Assembly: GCA_004431415.1 (NCBI GenBank)
Contig: QPMI01000241.1
Span: forward strand, 98,853 to 162,852
DNA from: Cyanophora paradoxa
Taxonomy: Eukaryota > Glaucocystophyceae > Cyanophorales > Cyanophoraceae
DNA: 64,000 bases
Direction of reading: 5' to 3'
Shown: positions 35,084 through 46,500 of the stretch, in pieces
Layout of the letters: each line of letters starts with the position of its first letter
How positions within the stretch are numbered: position 1 is the stretch's first letter
Notes under the pieces: generated by a model
What the model saw: only the letters and a program-made list of their open reading frames with translations
Told to the model about the DNA's origin: nothing
Database searches by the model: none
Position numbers and translations under genes: made by a program

Positions 35084-37623
35084 AATGGCGCGCGACGACG
35101 GCTTCACAATCGCTCGGGTGGTGCTTTATCTGCAGCCAGCTTCGAATTCAATGCGGTGAGCGGTTCTCGGGTGTTTTTCTCTTAGCTCACTCATTTGATG
35201 GCGTGGCGCAGGTCGTTGGCATCGTCGGCTTTTGGCGTGGCGCGCGTCGCCGGCGATCGTCATTTTCGGGCGCTTTCTGGACGGGTTCTCCCCGCGCCGT
35301 CGCGGCTGCTTCGAGGATGCTGGGCGACGAGGTCTGCCCCGTCGTCGCCGGCGTGCGGAACGCGACGCGCAGGTCCATCGCGGCGCTTGCGGTGCCCCGC
35401 GGGTGAGCTTGCGTTTGCGCTGTCTCCGCTGGCGCCAGTGCTGACGCTGACCTTCCGTCAGATGATTCCGCTGGAGAGTCGCGTCGGTCGGACATCCTGC
35501 TCAAGAGCGCATTCGCGGAGTCCTTGTGTCGCTTTCGGCACTTGTTTCACGTGTAAGCGATGTTCACACTTTCCCCTTTTTGAATTCAAGCCTTGGGCGG
35601 CTCGTGCTCATCGGCGTGCACCCAGATTCAGCTGGATACCAACTGGCCGAGGTGCGCTCGGCGAGCGGCACGGCGGACGCTGGGGCGCAGTTCCAGATCC
35701 AGGCCGGCGGACTGTTCGGCAGCCAACGTGCCAACCGCGACTGTTTTCTTGCCAACCGTGACTGTATTCTTCTCCAGTGCGAAATCGCCTTGGCATATAA
35801 ATCAGCTTGCCGTGGAAATCCGCACTTGGATTTTGATTGCATTGTTTCGCAGAAGCGCAAGTGCGGTGTCGAATCGGATGCGAAATCGTCGGCCCGCTGG
35901 CCACGGAGCGCGCGCGCTCACGCCATGTTGAGTTTCTCCATCGGAACGAGCCGGGCGACCGCCGCGAGCGTCGAGGTCTGCCGCCCACGCTGCCGTCGTG
36001 CGGAACGGGACACGCAGGTCCGCAACGCGAGGAGGCGGCCCGAGCAGGTGCGGCGTTTGTTCTTCTGATATCGATTCGTGGGCTCTCTGTGAAGCGTGCA
36101 TTGCCCACGTAGATGATTGCCGCGAGCGCTGCGCGCTTCTCGCCCCAAGCCAGCAAGCTCCATCTTTCAGCGACTTCGAAACCTTCAGCTACCTCGTCTG
36201 GCCCGTGCACGCTGTTTCACTGTCTACACGCTCCGTCGCAGCAGGTCTCAGCTCCAGCCTTCGGCACCCTTCGCGCTACAGTGCAGCCGGCGCCGCGGCC
36301 GTGTCAACCGTGTCAACATCTTCGCTTCACCCTCGCATGCTCCCCAGCATCCGTTCTCGGCGCTCATCAGCCAGCGGGCAGATTTCGATGTCGGCCGCTG
36401 CCAGTTCATCTGCTCGAGCCGACATGGCGCCATCCTTTCCCCATCTTCCCCACCCTTGCCCAACCATCCCGGCTTGCCGCCTATCCCGGCTTGTTTGTCA
36501 GCTGTGTGTGTACTCGTTCTGCGGCCTGTTGCCGTGCCGTTCTCCGCTTCCATCGATTTCTTCCCCATCAAGCTCTCCCTTCTTCTCTTCCATCTTCTCC
36601 ACCGACGCCATCCAACTGGGCATTTTCCCTCCCGACTTCGAGACTTCCACGTGACTCTAGATCTGGACAGCATCGCCCGAGGCAAGCGGGCCCCCCTTTG
36701 TGCCGTCGCGGTGCTCTCCACGGCTGATGGCTTGCCTGCAGATTTCGAAACCAGGCCCCTGCCGTCTTCCTGAACTCTGGCCTGCGAGTTCGATCCGAAT
36801 CCAGCGATCGCCAACTGTGGATGATTAGGTGCGCGCTTGTAAACGGGCCTGGGAGTCTTCGTTGGCGGCTCCTTATGCTCATGCGTTTCCCATGGTCAGG
36901 AGCTCTAGGCTCCCGCGGCACCCGCTCAAGAACAGCAGGCGAGCTCTCCGTCAGCGGGGCGAAGCTTCGACGGCGACAACGCCCGGAGCGGATGGGACTC
37001 CGGCCCTTCCCTGGCCCTTCCCTGAGCGAACCATTCTGGAGGAGCATGCGCAAGCGTGCTGCAAGCGGGACTGGACTGGACTGGACTGGAATGGATTCGG
37101 GAGCCGCACCGCCGCGCCGGCGCAAGGCAAGTCCGGAGCCCGGAGCCGGGGCTGCTGTCGCTGCTGCTCACACGCATCGGGTTCAGGTGCCGCAGCGATC
37201 GCAAGCGCAGAGCGCCGTTCAAGCGGGACTGGACTGGACGGGGCGGAGGAGCTGGACTGGACCGAGGATCCGGATCTCGACCGTCTCGCCGCCGCCATAT
37301 TCCAAGGCGAGAAGGGATCGGGGGCCGCTTTCTGCTCGTTTCTCACCGACGCGGTTTCTGCATGCAGGCATTCTACTCGGAGGGCGAACATCGGCTGGAC
37401 TGGACTGGACGGGACCACTGACTGGACAGGACCGACTCTCGCATTTAACATCTGAACAAGGCAAGCATTAGCGGCTCGCGCGCTGCTCCTCTCGCTTCTC
37501 ACTGACCAGCGGGCGTTAGCGGCCGCACGGGGCCAGCCTCCTCGTGTTCTCCCCCGCGTCGTGCCCCCCCGTCTTCGGGCCGACTCGCAAGAACCTTCGA
37601 ACCGCCAACGAGCCTCGTGCAAA

Positions 37624-37865
37624 ATGCTCCAGCGTGCCGTTCTTCATACTCTCCGTGCGCCGCGCGCCTCCCTCGGCCGGATCGGCCATTCCGCTGTTGC
37701 GTACGTTCCCGATCCGACCCTCTCGCCAGGCAAACACAAGCACGTCGAAGCGACGTCTGACAAGGGAGCCATCGAGAAGATCAAGGGAAGTCTGTGGAAC
37801 GAGCTTCCCAAGGCGCGCCCGCACGCCCTGATCCGGTTTGGCGACGCTGACGCCAATCCGTGCAG
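37624..37865 (+). pseudogene. Copy of exon/intron fragment of the 25481-27164 gene (unit 2)
   Basis: Essentially identical to 32826-33067, 4798 bp downstream; it was produced by the array duplication rather than by independent copying from the parent gene. Confidence 0.85.
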
Positions 37866-39599
37866 GGGTTCCTGTACCGATTTACCCACCCCGCAAGCGT
37901 GGCCATGTTTAGGAGTCTTCTGTCTTTGAATTCGATTTCTATTACACAATTTTCGTGAGCGCTATCATCGATCAAGCCTATGGGTTTTCGGTCCATCGCC
38001 TCGGACGCGATTAATGTAGATGACTGTGACTAGCGCTGGAACGAACGAGCTCCCCATCGCGTGCACTCAACACTGCATCGGTGAGCGCCCCGCCCGGCGG
38101 CCCGGCCTGTTCGCTTCGCATCGTCGCGGCGTCAAGACTGGAGATAGAGGCGGTGAGGGCGGGGCAGGCGGCGCGCTGATGCTGGGCGCCCAGGTCGAGG
38201 AAGCTCTTCAGCCATCACCCGCGCTCAACACTGCATCGGTGAGCGCCCCGCCCGGCGGCCCGGCCTGCTTCGCTTCGCATCGTCGCGGCGTCAAGACTGA
38301 AGATAGAGGCGGTGAGGGCGGGGCCGGCGGCGTGCTGAGGCCGGGTGCACAGTTCGAGGACGCCCCGTTGCCCCTTCTGCCATCCGTCCACAGAGCTGCG
38401 GCAATGAGGTAACAGCCCCCGAGTTCGGCTCGGTCTGATGCTGGGTGCCCAGGCTCTCACGGGCTGAAGGGCGGTGAGTCCCCCGCCGATCGGCCTGTGC
38501 TGAAGCTTCGCGCTCAGGTCCAGGTCTCTGGTGCTTCGATCGGGCTTCATTGCCTCATCAGCTTCCGTGCAGTGCAGACTGAAAGCACCTCGGGCACAGA
38601 GCAGAAGCGGCCGCTGCACATCCGGGATCTTAATCTTAGCGGGCACCCCCCTTCGCGCGAGGCCGCCGTCACTGCTCTCGCCATCATTCGCCATCAAGTT
38701 CATTAGAAGCAGTCGCCATCATTCACCCATCGATATCAGCCATCAGCAATTGCACTCCCACCAAGTTCGAGCCCGACCACTAACGCCCGTGGCCACCCTT
38801 ATCCGCCGCTCCGCCTAGCTCGCAAACGGCATCCGACCCAGCTATCGGCCGTCGCGATTTGAACTCATGACCAACGTTAACGGGCCTTCCCGCTTAAGTC
38901 TCTTCACGCGCGGACGTTGTTGTCGCCTTGCTCTATAGCTAGTTCGTCCATCTCAGCTTTCGAGCTCGGCATCGATATCCTCATTGCATCGCCCTCCCCG
39001 CTCAATCCCCAGCCTCCATCGATTTAATTCGCGGGTTATATAAACGTCTACGGTGTTTTGTCGCGTCGACGTCTCCACCAAGGGAGTCTTAATCTTATAC
39101 GGCTATCCCAGCGATGCGTTGTTTCCAGCACGATGTTCAGCTTGCGAGCCGATTTCGTCGATGCAGTTTGTTCGATCGTGCTCTGAGCCTTAGCTAGTGC
39201 AGCGTCAATCGCAAGCCCCGCCTGTCTCCCGTACATCCGCGTTTTATTTGCAGTCCCGAGCCTCGTTCTCCTCCTTCAAGCTCGCCCCCCTTTTTCGCCT
39301 TCGTTCAGCAGAGTCGGATTCGGATCAACGCCCTTCGTCTTCGCACATCCTGATCACGGCCGGACCACTTGGACATGGGTCCACTGACCGACTGTGAGTG
39401 CTCGTCTGCAGTCACGGTTTCGCGAACGCTGCCTGAGCGACGGCTTGCGTGCAGACATACGGATCTCTCGAACGCGCGGATCGTGCCGGTCATCACATCG
39501 CTACCAGGGCGTTCAGAAGTTCATTCAGGCACGCAGCTCACGTCCGCATCTACCTCGTTCCTGCTTTGACACGACGCCCGGTCCGCCTTTCTCGCGCAG

Positions 39600-39879
39600 G
39601 TGGAGAGGCGGCGCTCAGCGGCTGCGAGGTGCGCCCGGCGGCGGAGCGGACCGGGCGCGGGGGCGCAGACATCAGCTTCTCGGACGGCTTCCCAGTCATC
39701 GCATCGCTACCAGGGCGTTCACGAGCCCATTCAGGCACGCAGCTCACTTTCGCATCCACCTCGCTTCTGCTTTGACACGACGCCCGGTCCGCCTTTCTCG
39801 CGCAGGTGGAGAGGCGGCGCTCAGCGGCTGCGAGGTGCGCCCGGCGGCGGAGCGGACCGGGCGCGGGGACGCAGAAATC
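39600..39879 (+). repeat. 206-bp minisatellite, two copies (unit 3)
   Basis: Copies start at 39600 and 39806, matching unit 2. Confidence 0.9.
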
Positions 39880-42426
39880 AATGGCGCGCGACGACGGCTT
39901 CACAATCGCTCGGGTGGTGCTTTATCTGCAGCCAGCTTCGAATTCAATGCGGTGAGCGGTTCTCGGGTGTTTTTCTCTTAGCTCACTCATTTGATGGCGT
40001 GGCGCAGGTCGTTGGCATCGTCGGCTTTTGGCGTGGCGCGCGTCGCCGGCGATCGTCATTTTCGGGCGCTTTCTGGACGGGTTCTCCCCGCGCCGTCGCG
40101 GCTGCTTCGAGGATGCTGGGCGACGAGGTCTGCCCCGTCGTCGCCGGCGTGCGGAACGCGACGCGCAGGTCCATCGCGGCGCTTGCGGTGCCCCGCGGGT
40201 GAGCTTGCGTTTGCGCTGTCTCCGCTGGCGCCAGTGCTGACGCTGACCTTCCGTCAGATGATTCCGCTGGAGAGTCGCGTCGGTCGGACATCCTGCTCAA
40301 GAGCGCATTCGCGGAGTCCTTGTGTCGCTTTCGGCACTTGTTTCACGTGTAAGCGATGTTCACACTTTCCCCTTTTTGAATTCAAGCCTTGGGCGGCTCG
40401 TGCTCATCGGCGTGCACCCAGATTCAGCTGGATACCAACTGGCCGAGGTGCGCTCGGCGAGCGGCACGGCGGACGCTGGGGCGCAGTTCCAGATCCAGGC
40501 CGGCGGACTGTTCGGCAGCCAACGTGCCAACCGCGACTGTTTTCTTGCCAACCGTGACTGTATTCTTCTCCAGTGCGAAATCGCCTTGGCATATAAATCA
40601 GCTTGCCGTGGAAATCCGCACTTGGATTTTGATTGCATTGTTTCGCAGAAGCGCAAGTGCGGTGTCGAATCGGATGCGAAATCGTCGGCCCGCTGGCCAC
40701 GGAGCGCGCGCGCTCACGCCATGTTGAGTTTCTCCATCGGAACGAGCCGGGCGACCGCCGCGAGCGTCGAGGTCTGCCGCCCACGCTGCCGTCGTGCGGA
40801 ACGGGACACGCAGGTCCGCAACGCGAGGAGGCGGCCCGAGCAGGTGCGGCGTTTGTTCTTCTGATATCGATTCGTGGGCTCTCTGTGAAGCGTGCATTGC
40901 CCACGTAGATGATTGCCGCGAGCGCTGCGCGCTTCTCGCCCCAAGCCAGCAAGCTCCATCTTTCAGCGACTTCGAAACCTTCAGCTACCTCGTCTGGCCC
41001 GTGCACGCTGTTTCACTGTCTACACGCTCCGTCGCAGCAGGTCTCAGCTCCAGCCTTCGGTACCCTTCGCGCTACAGCGCAGCCTGCACCGTGTCTCCAT
41101 CTTCGCTTCACCCTCGCTTGCTCCCCGGCATCCGCTCTCGGCGCTCATCGGCCAGCGGGCAGATTTCGATGTCGGCCGCTGCCAGTTCATCTGCTGGAGC
41201 CGGCATGGCGCCATCCATTCCCCATCGTCCCCACCCTCGTCCAACCTTCCCTGCCTGCGGTCTATCCCGGCTTGTTTGTCATCTGTGTGTGTACTCGTTC
41301 TGCGGCCTGTTGTCGTGCCGTTCTCCGCTTCCATCGACTTCCCCCTAATCAAGCTCTCCCTTCTTCTCTTCCATCTTCTCCACCGACGCCATCCAACTGG
41401 GCACTCTCCCTCCCGACTTCGAGACTTCCACGTGACTCTAGATCTGGACAGCATCGCCCGAAGCAAGCGGCCCCGCGTATCGCCGTCGCGGTGCTCTTCA
41501 CGGCTGATGGCTTGCCTGCAGATTTCGAAACCAGGCCCCTGCCGTATTCCTGAACTCTGGCCTGCGAGTTCGATCCGAATCCAGCGATCGCCAACTGTGG
41601 ATGATTAGGTGCGCGCTTGTAAATGAGTGTTGTGAGTCTTCTGTGGCGGCTCCTTATGATCATGCGTTTCCCATGGTCAGGAGATCTAGGCTCCCTCGGC
41701 ACCCCCTCAAGAACAGCAGGCGAGCTCTCCGTCAGCGGGGCGAAGCTTCGACGGCGACAACGCCCGGAGCGGATGGGACTCCGGTCCTTCCCTGGCCCTT
41801 CCCTGAGCGAACCACTCTGGAGGAGCATGCGCACGCGTCCTGCAAGCGGGGAGGAGTGGGGCGGGACTGGACTGGAATGGATTCGGGAGCCGCAACGCCG
41901 CGCCGGCGCAAGGCAAGTCCGGAGCCGGGGCCCGGGGCTGATGCCGCTGCTGCTGACATGAATTGGGATCCGGTGCCGTAGCGATCGCACGCGCAAAAGC
42001 GCCGTTCAAGCGGGACCGGACTGGACTGGGCGGAGGAGCGGGACTGGGCCGAGGATCCGGAGCTCGCGATCGACCAGCTCGCCGCCGCCATATTCCAAGG
42101 CATGTCGGGATCGGGGGTCGATTTCTGTTCGTTTCTCACCGGCGCGGTTTCTGCAGACATTCGACTCGGAGGGCGAACATCGGCTGGACTGGACTGGACC
42201 ACTGAATGGACAGCACCGGCTCCCCATTTTAACTCTGAAAAGGCACGCTTTAGCTTCAAGTTTTGACCTCTCGTGCGCTGCTCCTCTCGTTCCCCGCTGA
42301 TTCGCGGGGGTCTGTGACCGCAGGGGACCCGCTTCCTTGCTTTATCTCCCGCGTCGTGGCCCCCTGCGTCGGTCCGACTTGCAAGAATTCTCTGCCCGTT
42401 CTCTACCCGCCAACGGGTTCGTACAA

Positions 42427-42480
42427 AAATGCTCCAGCACGCTAATATTTATGCTCTCTGCGCGCCGCGCGCCTTCTTCG
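42427..42480 (+). pseudogene. Short remnant of the same fragment at the array's right end (unit 3)
   Basis: AAAATGCTCCAGCACGC followed by a GCGCGCCGCGCGCCTTC piece matches the start of the fragment; similarity is lost by about 42480. Here the wording ATGCTCCAGCAC is closer to the parent gene than in units 1 and 2. Confidence 0.65.
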
Positions 42481-43519
42481 GCCACGCATGCGCACAGCTT
42501 TTCTAATTGACCGGCGGGCTTCAGCGACACGGCAACCGTGCCGCGGTGGGGCAGGCGGCCTGCCGCAGTCGACGTCGCCCACTTTGCCTGGGGGCACCTC
42601 TCTGATTCGGGATTCCCACATGGCCATCGCGATACGGCGTTTGCAGGCAAGGTTCCCGGCGTTTGCAGGCAAGAGCCCCTGACGCGACGGCGGCCCGCTA
42701 GCTCTCATCACTGCCACAGGCTCATGATCATGGTGCTGGGAGAGGTGGCGCACCGATGAATATTGTCTACGACGTGAGCCTCGCGATCGGAGTGTAGTTA
42801 TCGATTTCTCAGGTCTGTATCTCTAGCGCCCTTTTCAAATTTACGAAAAAAGATGCAGATATATAGTTTAGCTTATTTTCGATAGCTCTTGCACCGAGCT
42901 CATATATAACGTCAGCTCATAATCATGATCAGCCCTTCGATGATGAGCGCCACACATCACCACAACATCCATCACTGACGGTGACCTCGGTCTCGATCGC
43001 GTGCCTTCGCCCGGCCGGCCGCGGGCGGACAGAGTTCAGCCTCGATCGCGTGCCTTCGCCCGGCCGGCCTTCGCCCGGCCGGCCGATCGCGTGCCTTCGC
43101 CCGGCCGGCCACACTTCGCGTGCCTTCGCCCGGCCGGCCGATCGCGTGCCTTCGCCCAGCCGGCCACACTTCGCGATATCCTTCAGAGTTCAGATTCGAT
43201 CGCAAGCTCGCCCTCGCTGGCTGCTGCAGCTGCCAGCTGTACTGCGGCAGGCCTAGGCTACAGCTGTACATGTCATGATCGATATCACACCGCTAGCTGC
43301 ACATGCATGTGCACGTGCCACCGCCCCAGACCGCTCAGCGGCTGTTCGAATTCGAGCCATCGATTGGCATTCGAGCTCAGCGGCTGTTCGAATTGGGAGA
43401 GCTCGAGGCGCCCGGCATGCGCAGCTCGCGCTGGCATGGTTAGGGGGTACGGATATACGGACATCAGTGCGTCGCCATCAGTGCGAGCTCGGCGCGTGGC
43501 GATCGGCGTCGACTCGGCG
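42481..43519. other. Spacer between the array and the NO VEIN-like gene
   Basis: An AT-rich stretch at 42770-42960, then the minisatellite at 43000-43175, then a CTGCAGCTG-rich stretch near 43220-43270. TTTGCAGGCAAG occurs twice at about 42640-42672. No gene recognised. Confidence 0.5.
43000..43175 (+). repeat. Short minisatellite, five copies of a 21-bp core
   Basis: CGTGCCTTCGCCCGGCCGGC(C) starts at 43000, 43049, 43090, 43119 and 43144 (last with one substitution), separated by GATCG or ACACTTCG spacers, with one partial copy at 43070. The core contains a self-complementary CCGGCCGG. Confidence 0.9.
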
Positions 43520-46500
43520 ATGAATCCGCACGCGTGGATTTATGTAGCAACAGCTCGCACGTACACGAAGCGCGACGTCGAGAATCTCGCGGTTGCCGTG
43601 CGTGACGAGATTCACGCAGCGGGCCGCTACGTCTCGGCCGCGGACGTAATCGCTCTCGTCCGCCAGCGACTCAATGTCGCGCGCTTCGATGATCTTCGCG
43701 TGGTGAGCGCGGGCTGATCTAGATCTGCACAATATATGCATGCGCATATATATGCATGTGAAGGCGCGTGCGCGAGCGCGCGCCAGCTTACCGAGGACGC
43801 TGCCAGGGCCGCCCACACGAGATCCCGGCGCTGAAGGAGCTTACCGAACTCGAGAATAAAGTTTTCTGCTTCATCCAGGTCTGCAGATGACCGATATCGC
43901 GATATCGATTCGCGCTGCGGCGCGCGCACTCACGCGCGCGCTCGTCGGTCAGGTTTTCATGAATCACCACTCCATCGTCACACTCTTTGAACTGGATGAG
44001 GAGCTGTGCGCAGCGGAAGCGGTGAAAACCTACAGCGCCCTTCGCCTCGGTTCGTACGCATGCGCATGCATTTTTACACGTACGCGCTGGCTTACGATCT
44101 GCGCATACACATTCGCAGGGCCGCTGCTGAAGCACCCGCTGGTCGTCAAGGGCTTCGCTCCGCCGCCCTCCCTGACGGCACCGCCAGCGATCACGTCCGC
44201 TGACGTTGGGATTGCACTGCGCGCGTACCAGCGCCAGCAGGTGCTCGAAAACATGTACATGTTTAATTTTCCTCCACGAGCCCCGCGCTCACAGCCCACA
44301 GAGAACGGGTACGGACCACCGGCCGGTGGAGGTCCACGAGTTCGTGCGGTGGCTCGCTGTGCAGCGCCGGGTGGCCGACCCGCTCGAGCTCTGCATCAAG
44401 GCGAGCTGCGCGCCTCGGATTCGGATCCCGCGCGCGAGGCGCGCGCTGAACGTCGCGAGCGGCACCAGATCCACGCGCACGGCGTCGGCCTCTATCTTAA
44501 GACCTTCGGGGCGGTGGAGTGCGCCCAGCGCTCGAAGGAGGCTGAATTCCACACGAAACTCACACAACAGGTCCGGTCTCACGCACTCTTGGCTCGCGAT
44601 CGCGATCGGCCCCGGCGCTCCGCGCTGACCCGCGCTTATCATGACCGGGTCCCGCAGATTAAGACAGAACTGGCCCTTGAGCAGGAAAAGGCGACCGAAG
44701 CCGCCCACCTGAACCGGGCGCGTCGTGGACGGCCGGCCCGCCTCGAGTTCCGCCTTCGATGCTGATTATGATTTGCCTGCAGGACGCGCGGCGGAGGCAG
44801 CTGGAAGAGGCGGTGAGGAGGCAAATTGCTGAGGCGCAGGCGCAGCCCGTTGAGGCAGGATCCGCCCTACTCTTACTTCGAGTGGCTGGTGCTGACTGCT
44901 GCGCATGCTCAGGAGGTTGAAGTCATGTCCTTCGTGCGGCGGTGGATGACTGAGTGTAATGACACGCTCACGTCCCGCGCTGCAGTCGCCCAGCGAGTGC
45001 GCTTCGCTTTCTTCGAATATGGATAGCTTGAATTAATTGCGGTCGCGCCGCGCAGATGCAGGATGAACTGGTGAAATCGCTCACCAGAGTCAAAGCGCAG
45101 CAGGAATGCTTCGTCTACAATAAGGCCCTCGCTGTGCTTTGCAAGGTGCCCGCCCCCCTACTGCGCCTTAGTGCCTGTACCATAACACTGCTGCAGTTGA
45201 TTGTCTCGTACCTCCGGGGGTACCGTGCTTGCCTCTCCGCGCGCCAGGTACGTATACCGGTTCCTTTCTAAAGCTTGCCTTAAGCTTCCGCTAGCGCTCG
45301 CGCGCCCCTCTAAATTAAAAACTTTGCAGCTGTCGGCAGAAAAGCTCTTTGAGGAAGCAATGCGAAAGGCGCCACAGGCACCCCCTGAGGCCGCTCCTCA
45401 AGCGCCTCGTACAGCTGGGGGTAACGCGCAGTTGACTACAAGCGTCCCCGTGATGTCGACAGCACCGGATCATGATCAAGCGCAGGCGCAGCCCGCCGAG
45501 GTCTGATCCGGCTAAGCGCCTCTCTTTCGATCAAGAGGCCAATATAAATCTCTCATGCACTGTCCAGGAAGCAGACGTGCTGACCTTCATGCGAATGTGG
45601 ACGTCCGTCTGCAACGACCCTACGGCCACCCTCGACTCGGTCGCCCGACAAGTGTGCATGCACATGCGCGCGAGCTCGAGCTCCGCGCCGGCTGCTTGCT
45701 TCGCTGGCCTCCAGCCTGAGGGCTTAGGCGCCATGCATTTGCAGATGCAGGAGACTGTGATCGATTCGGTCCGGCTGCCAAAGAAGTGGGCCACGAACCT
45801 GTCTCAGGCCGGCTCTGTCCTTATACTCTGCAAGGTGCACCGATCCGGGACATCGGAGGCTTCAGAGGTCGATGACAGACTCTTTCGCATGCGCAGGCTG
45901 CGGTCTCGTACCTGCGAGGACAGCGCTCGCTTCTCTCCACGGACCAGGTACCATCCTTTCGTATACGTATACCTAGCTATAGCTATATATAGCACGCGTG
46001 CACTCAATGCCCAATCGATATCGCGCAGAACTCGCTGGCCGAGCGGTTGCAAGCGACCACTGAGAACCGTGCGCCCGCGGCCGGCCCCTTCCGATTTCGA
46101 GCTTGAGCTCGAGTACAAATTCACCCCTCTGTTATATACGTAGCACCGGTACCGGTACCGGTGACGTCGACGTCGGCGGCGGGCCGGGACGAGCTCGAGG
46201 TCCGATCCGGCCCCGTGCCCCTCGTTGAAAGATTAGCATTAGCTCATTGACAACTCGGGTGTGCAGCAAGCGGACGTGCTTGCCTTTGTGCGGATGTGGA
46301 CGCCATTCTGCGTTGACGCAAGCATCCCCCGTGCCTCCATCGCTCAGCAGGTGTGCACGTGCACGCCGATCGCAAGCCGGCGCCCCAGCTGCAGTCGCAT
46401 AAAACTTCATCATAACCGATGTTAAACATATACATGCGCGGCCTTGCAGATGCGCGCTAGTCTGGTGACGGTCCTGATGCTGCCGAAGAATCGGGTCGCG

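Larger units (their letters stand above)
27828..42480 (+). repeat. Tandem array of three ~4.8 kb units
   Basis: Three head-to-tail units: unit 1 about 27925-33272 (5.3 kb, enlarged by extra internal repeats; a degenerate extra start lies at 27828), unit 2 33273-38065 (4793 bp), unit 3 38066-42480. Landmarks repeat at constant offsets, for example TACCAACTGG at 30881, 35637 and 40433. Each unit contains, in order, 158-bp repeats, a conserved 0.6 kb block, a 198/206-bp minisatellite, about 2.5 kb of unique unit sequence with a GGACT pentamer repeat, and a fragment of the 25481-27164 gene. Units 2 and 3 are nearly identical in their 5' parts, units 1 and 2 in their 3' parts. No transposase, reverse transcriptase or terminal repeat was seen. 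Several GTGCGC...CGCAG spans resemble the short introns of the real genes, so the array may derive from, or contain, transcribed sequence. Confidence 0.9.

Noticed and set aside
27828-42480. CRISPR array
   Set aside because: Repeat periods of 158, 198/206 and about 4800 bp with no short repeat/unique spacer pattern, and a eukaryotic setting.
27828-42480. Array units as an LTR or DNA transposon
   Set aside because: No terminal repeats, target duplications, or reverse transcriptase, integrase or transposase motifs were found in any unit.
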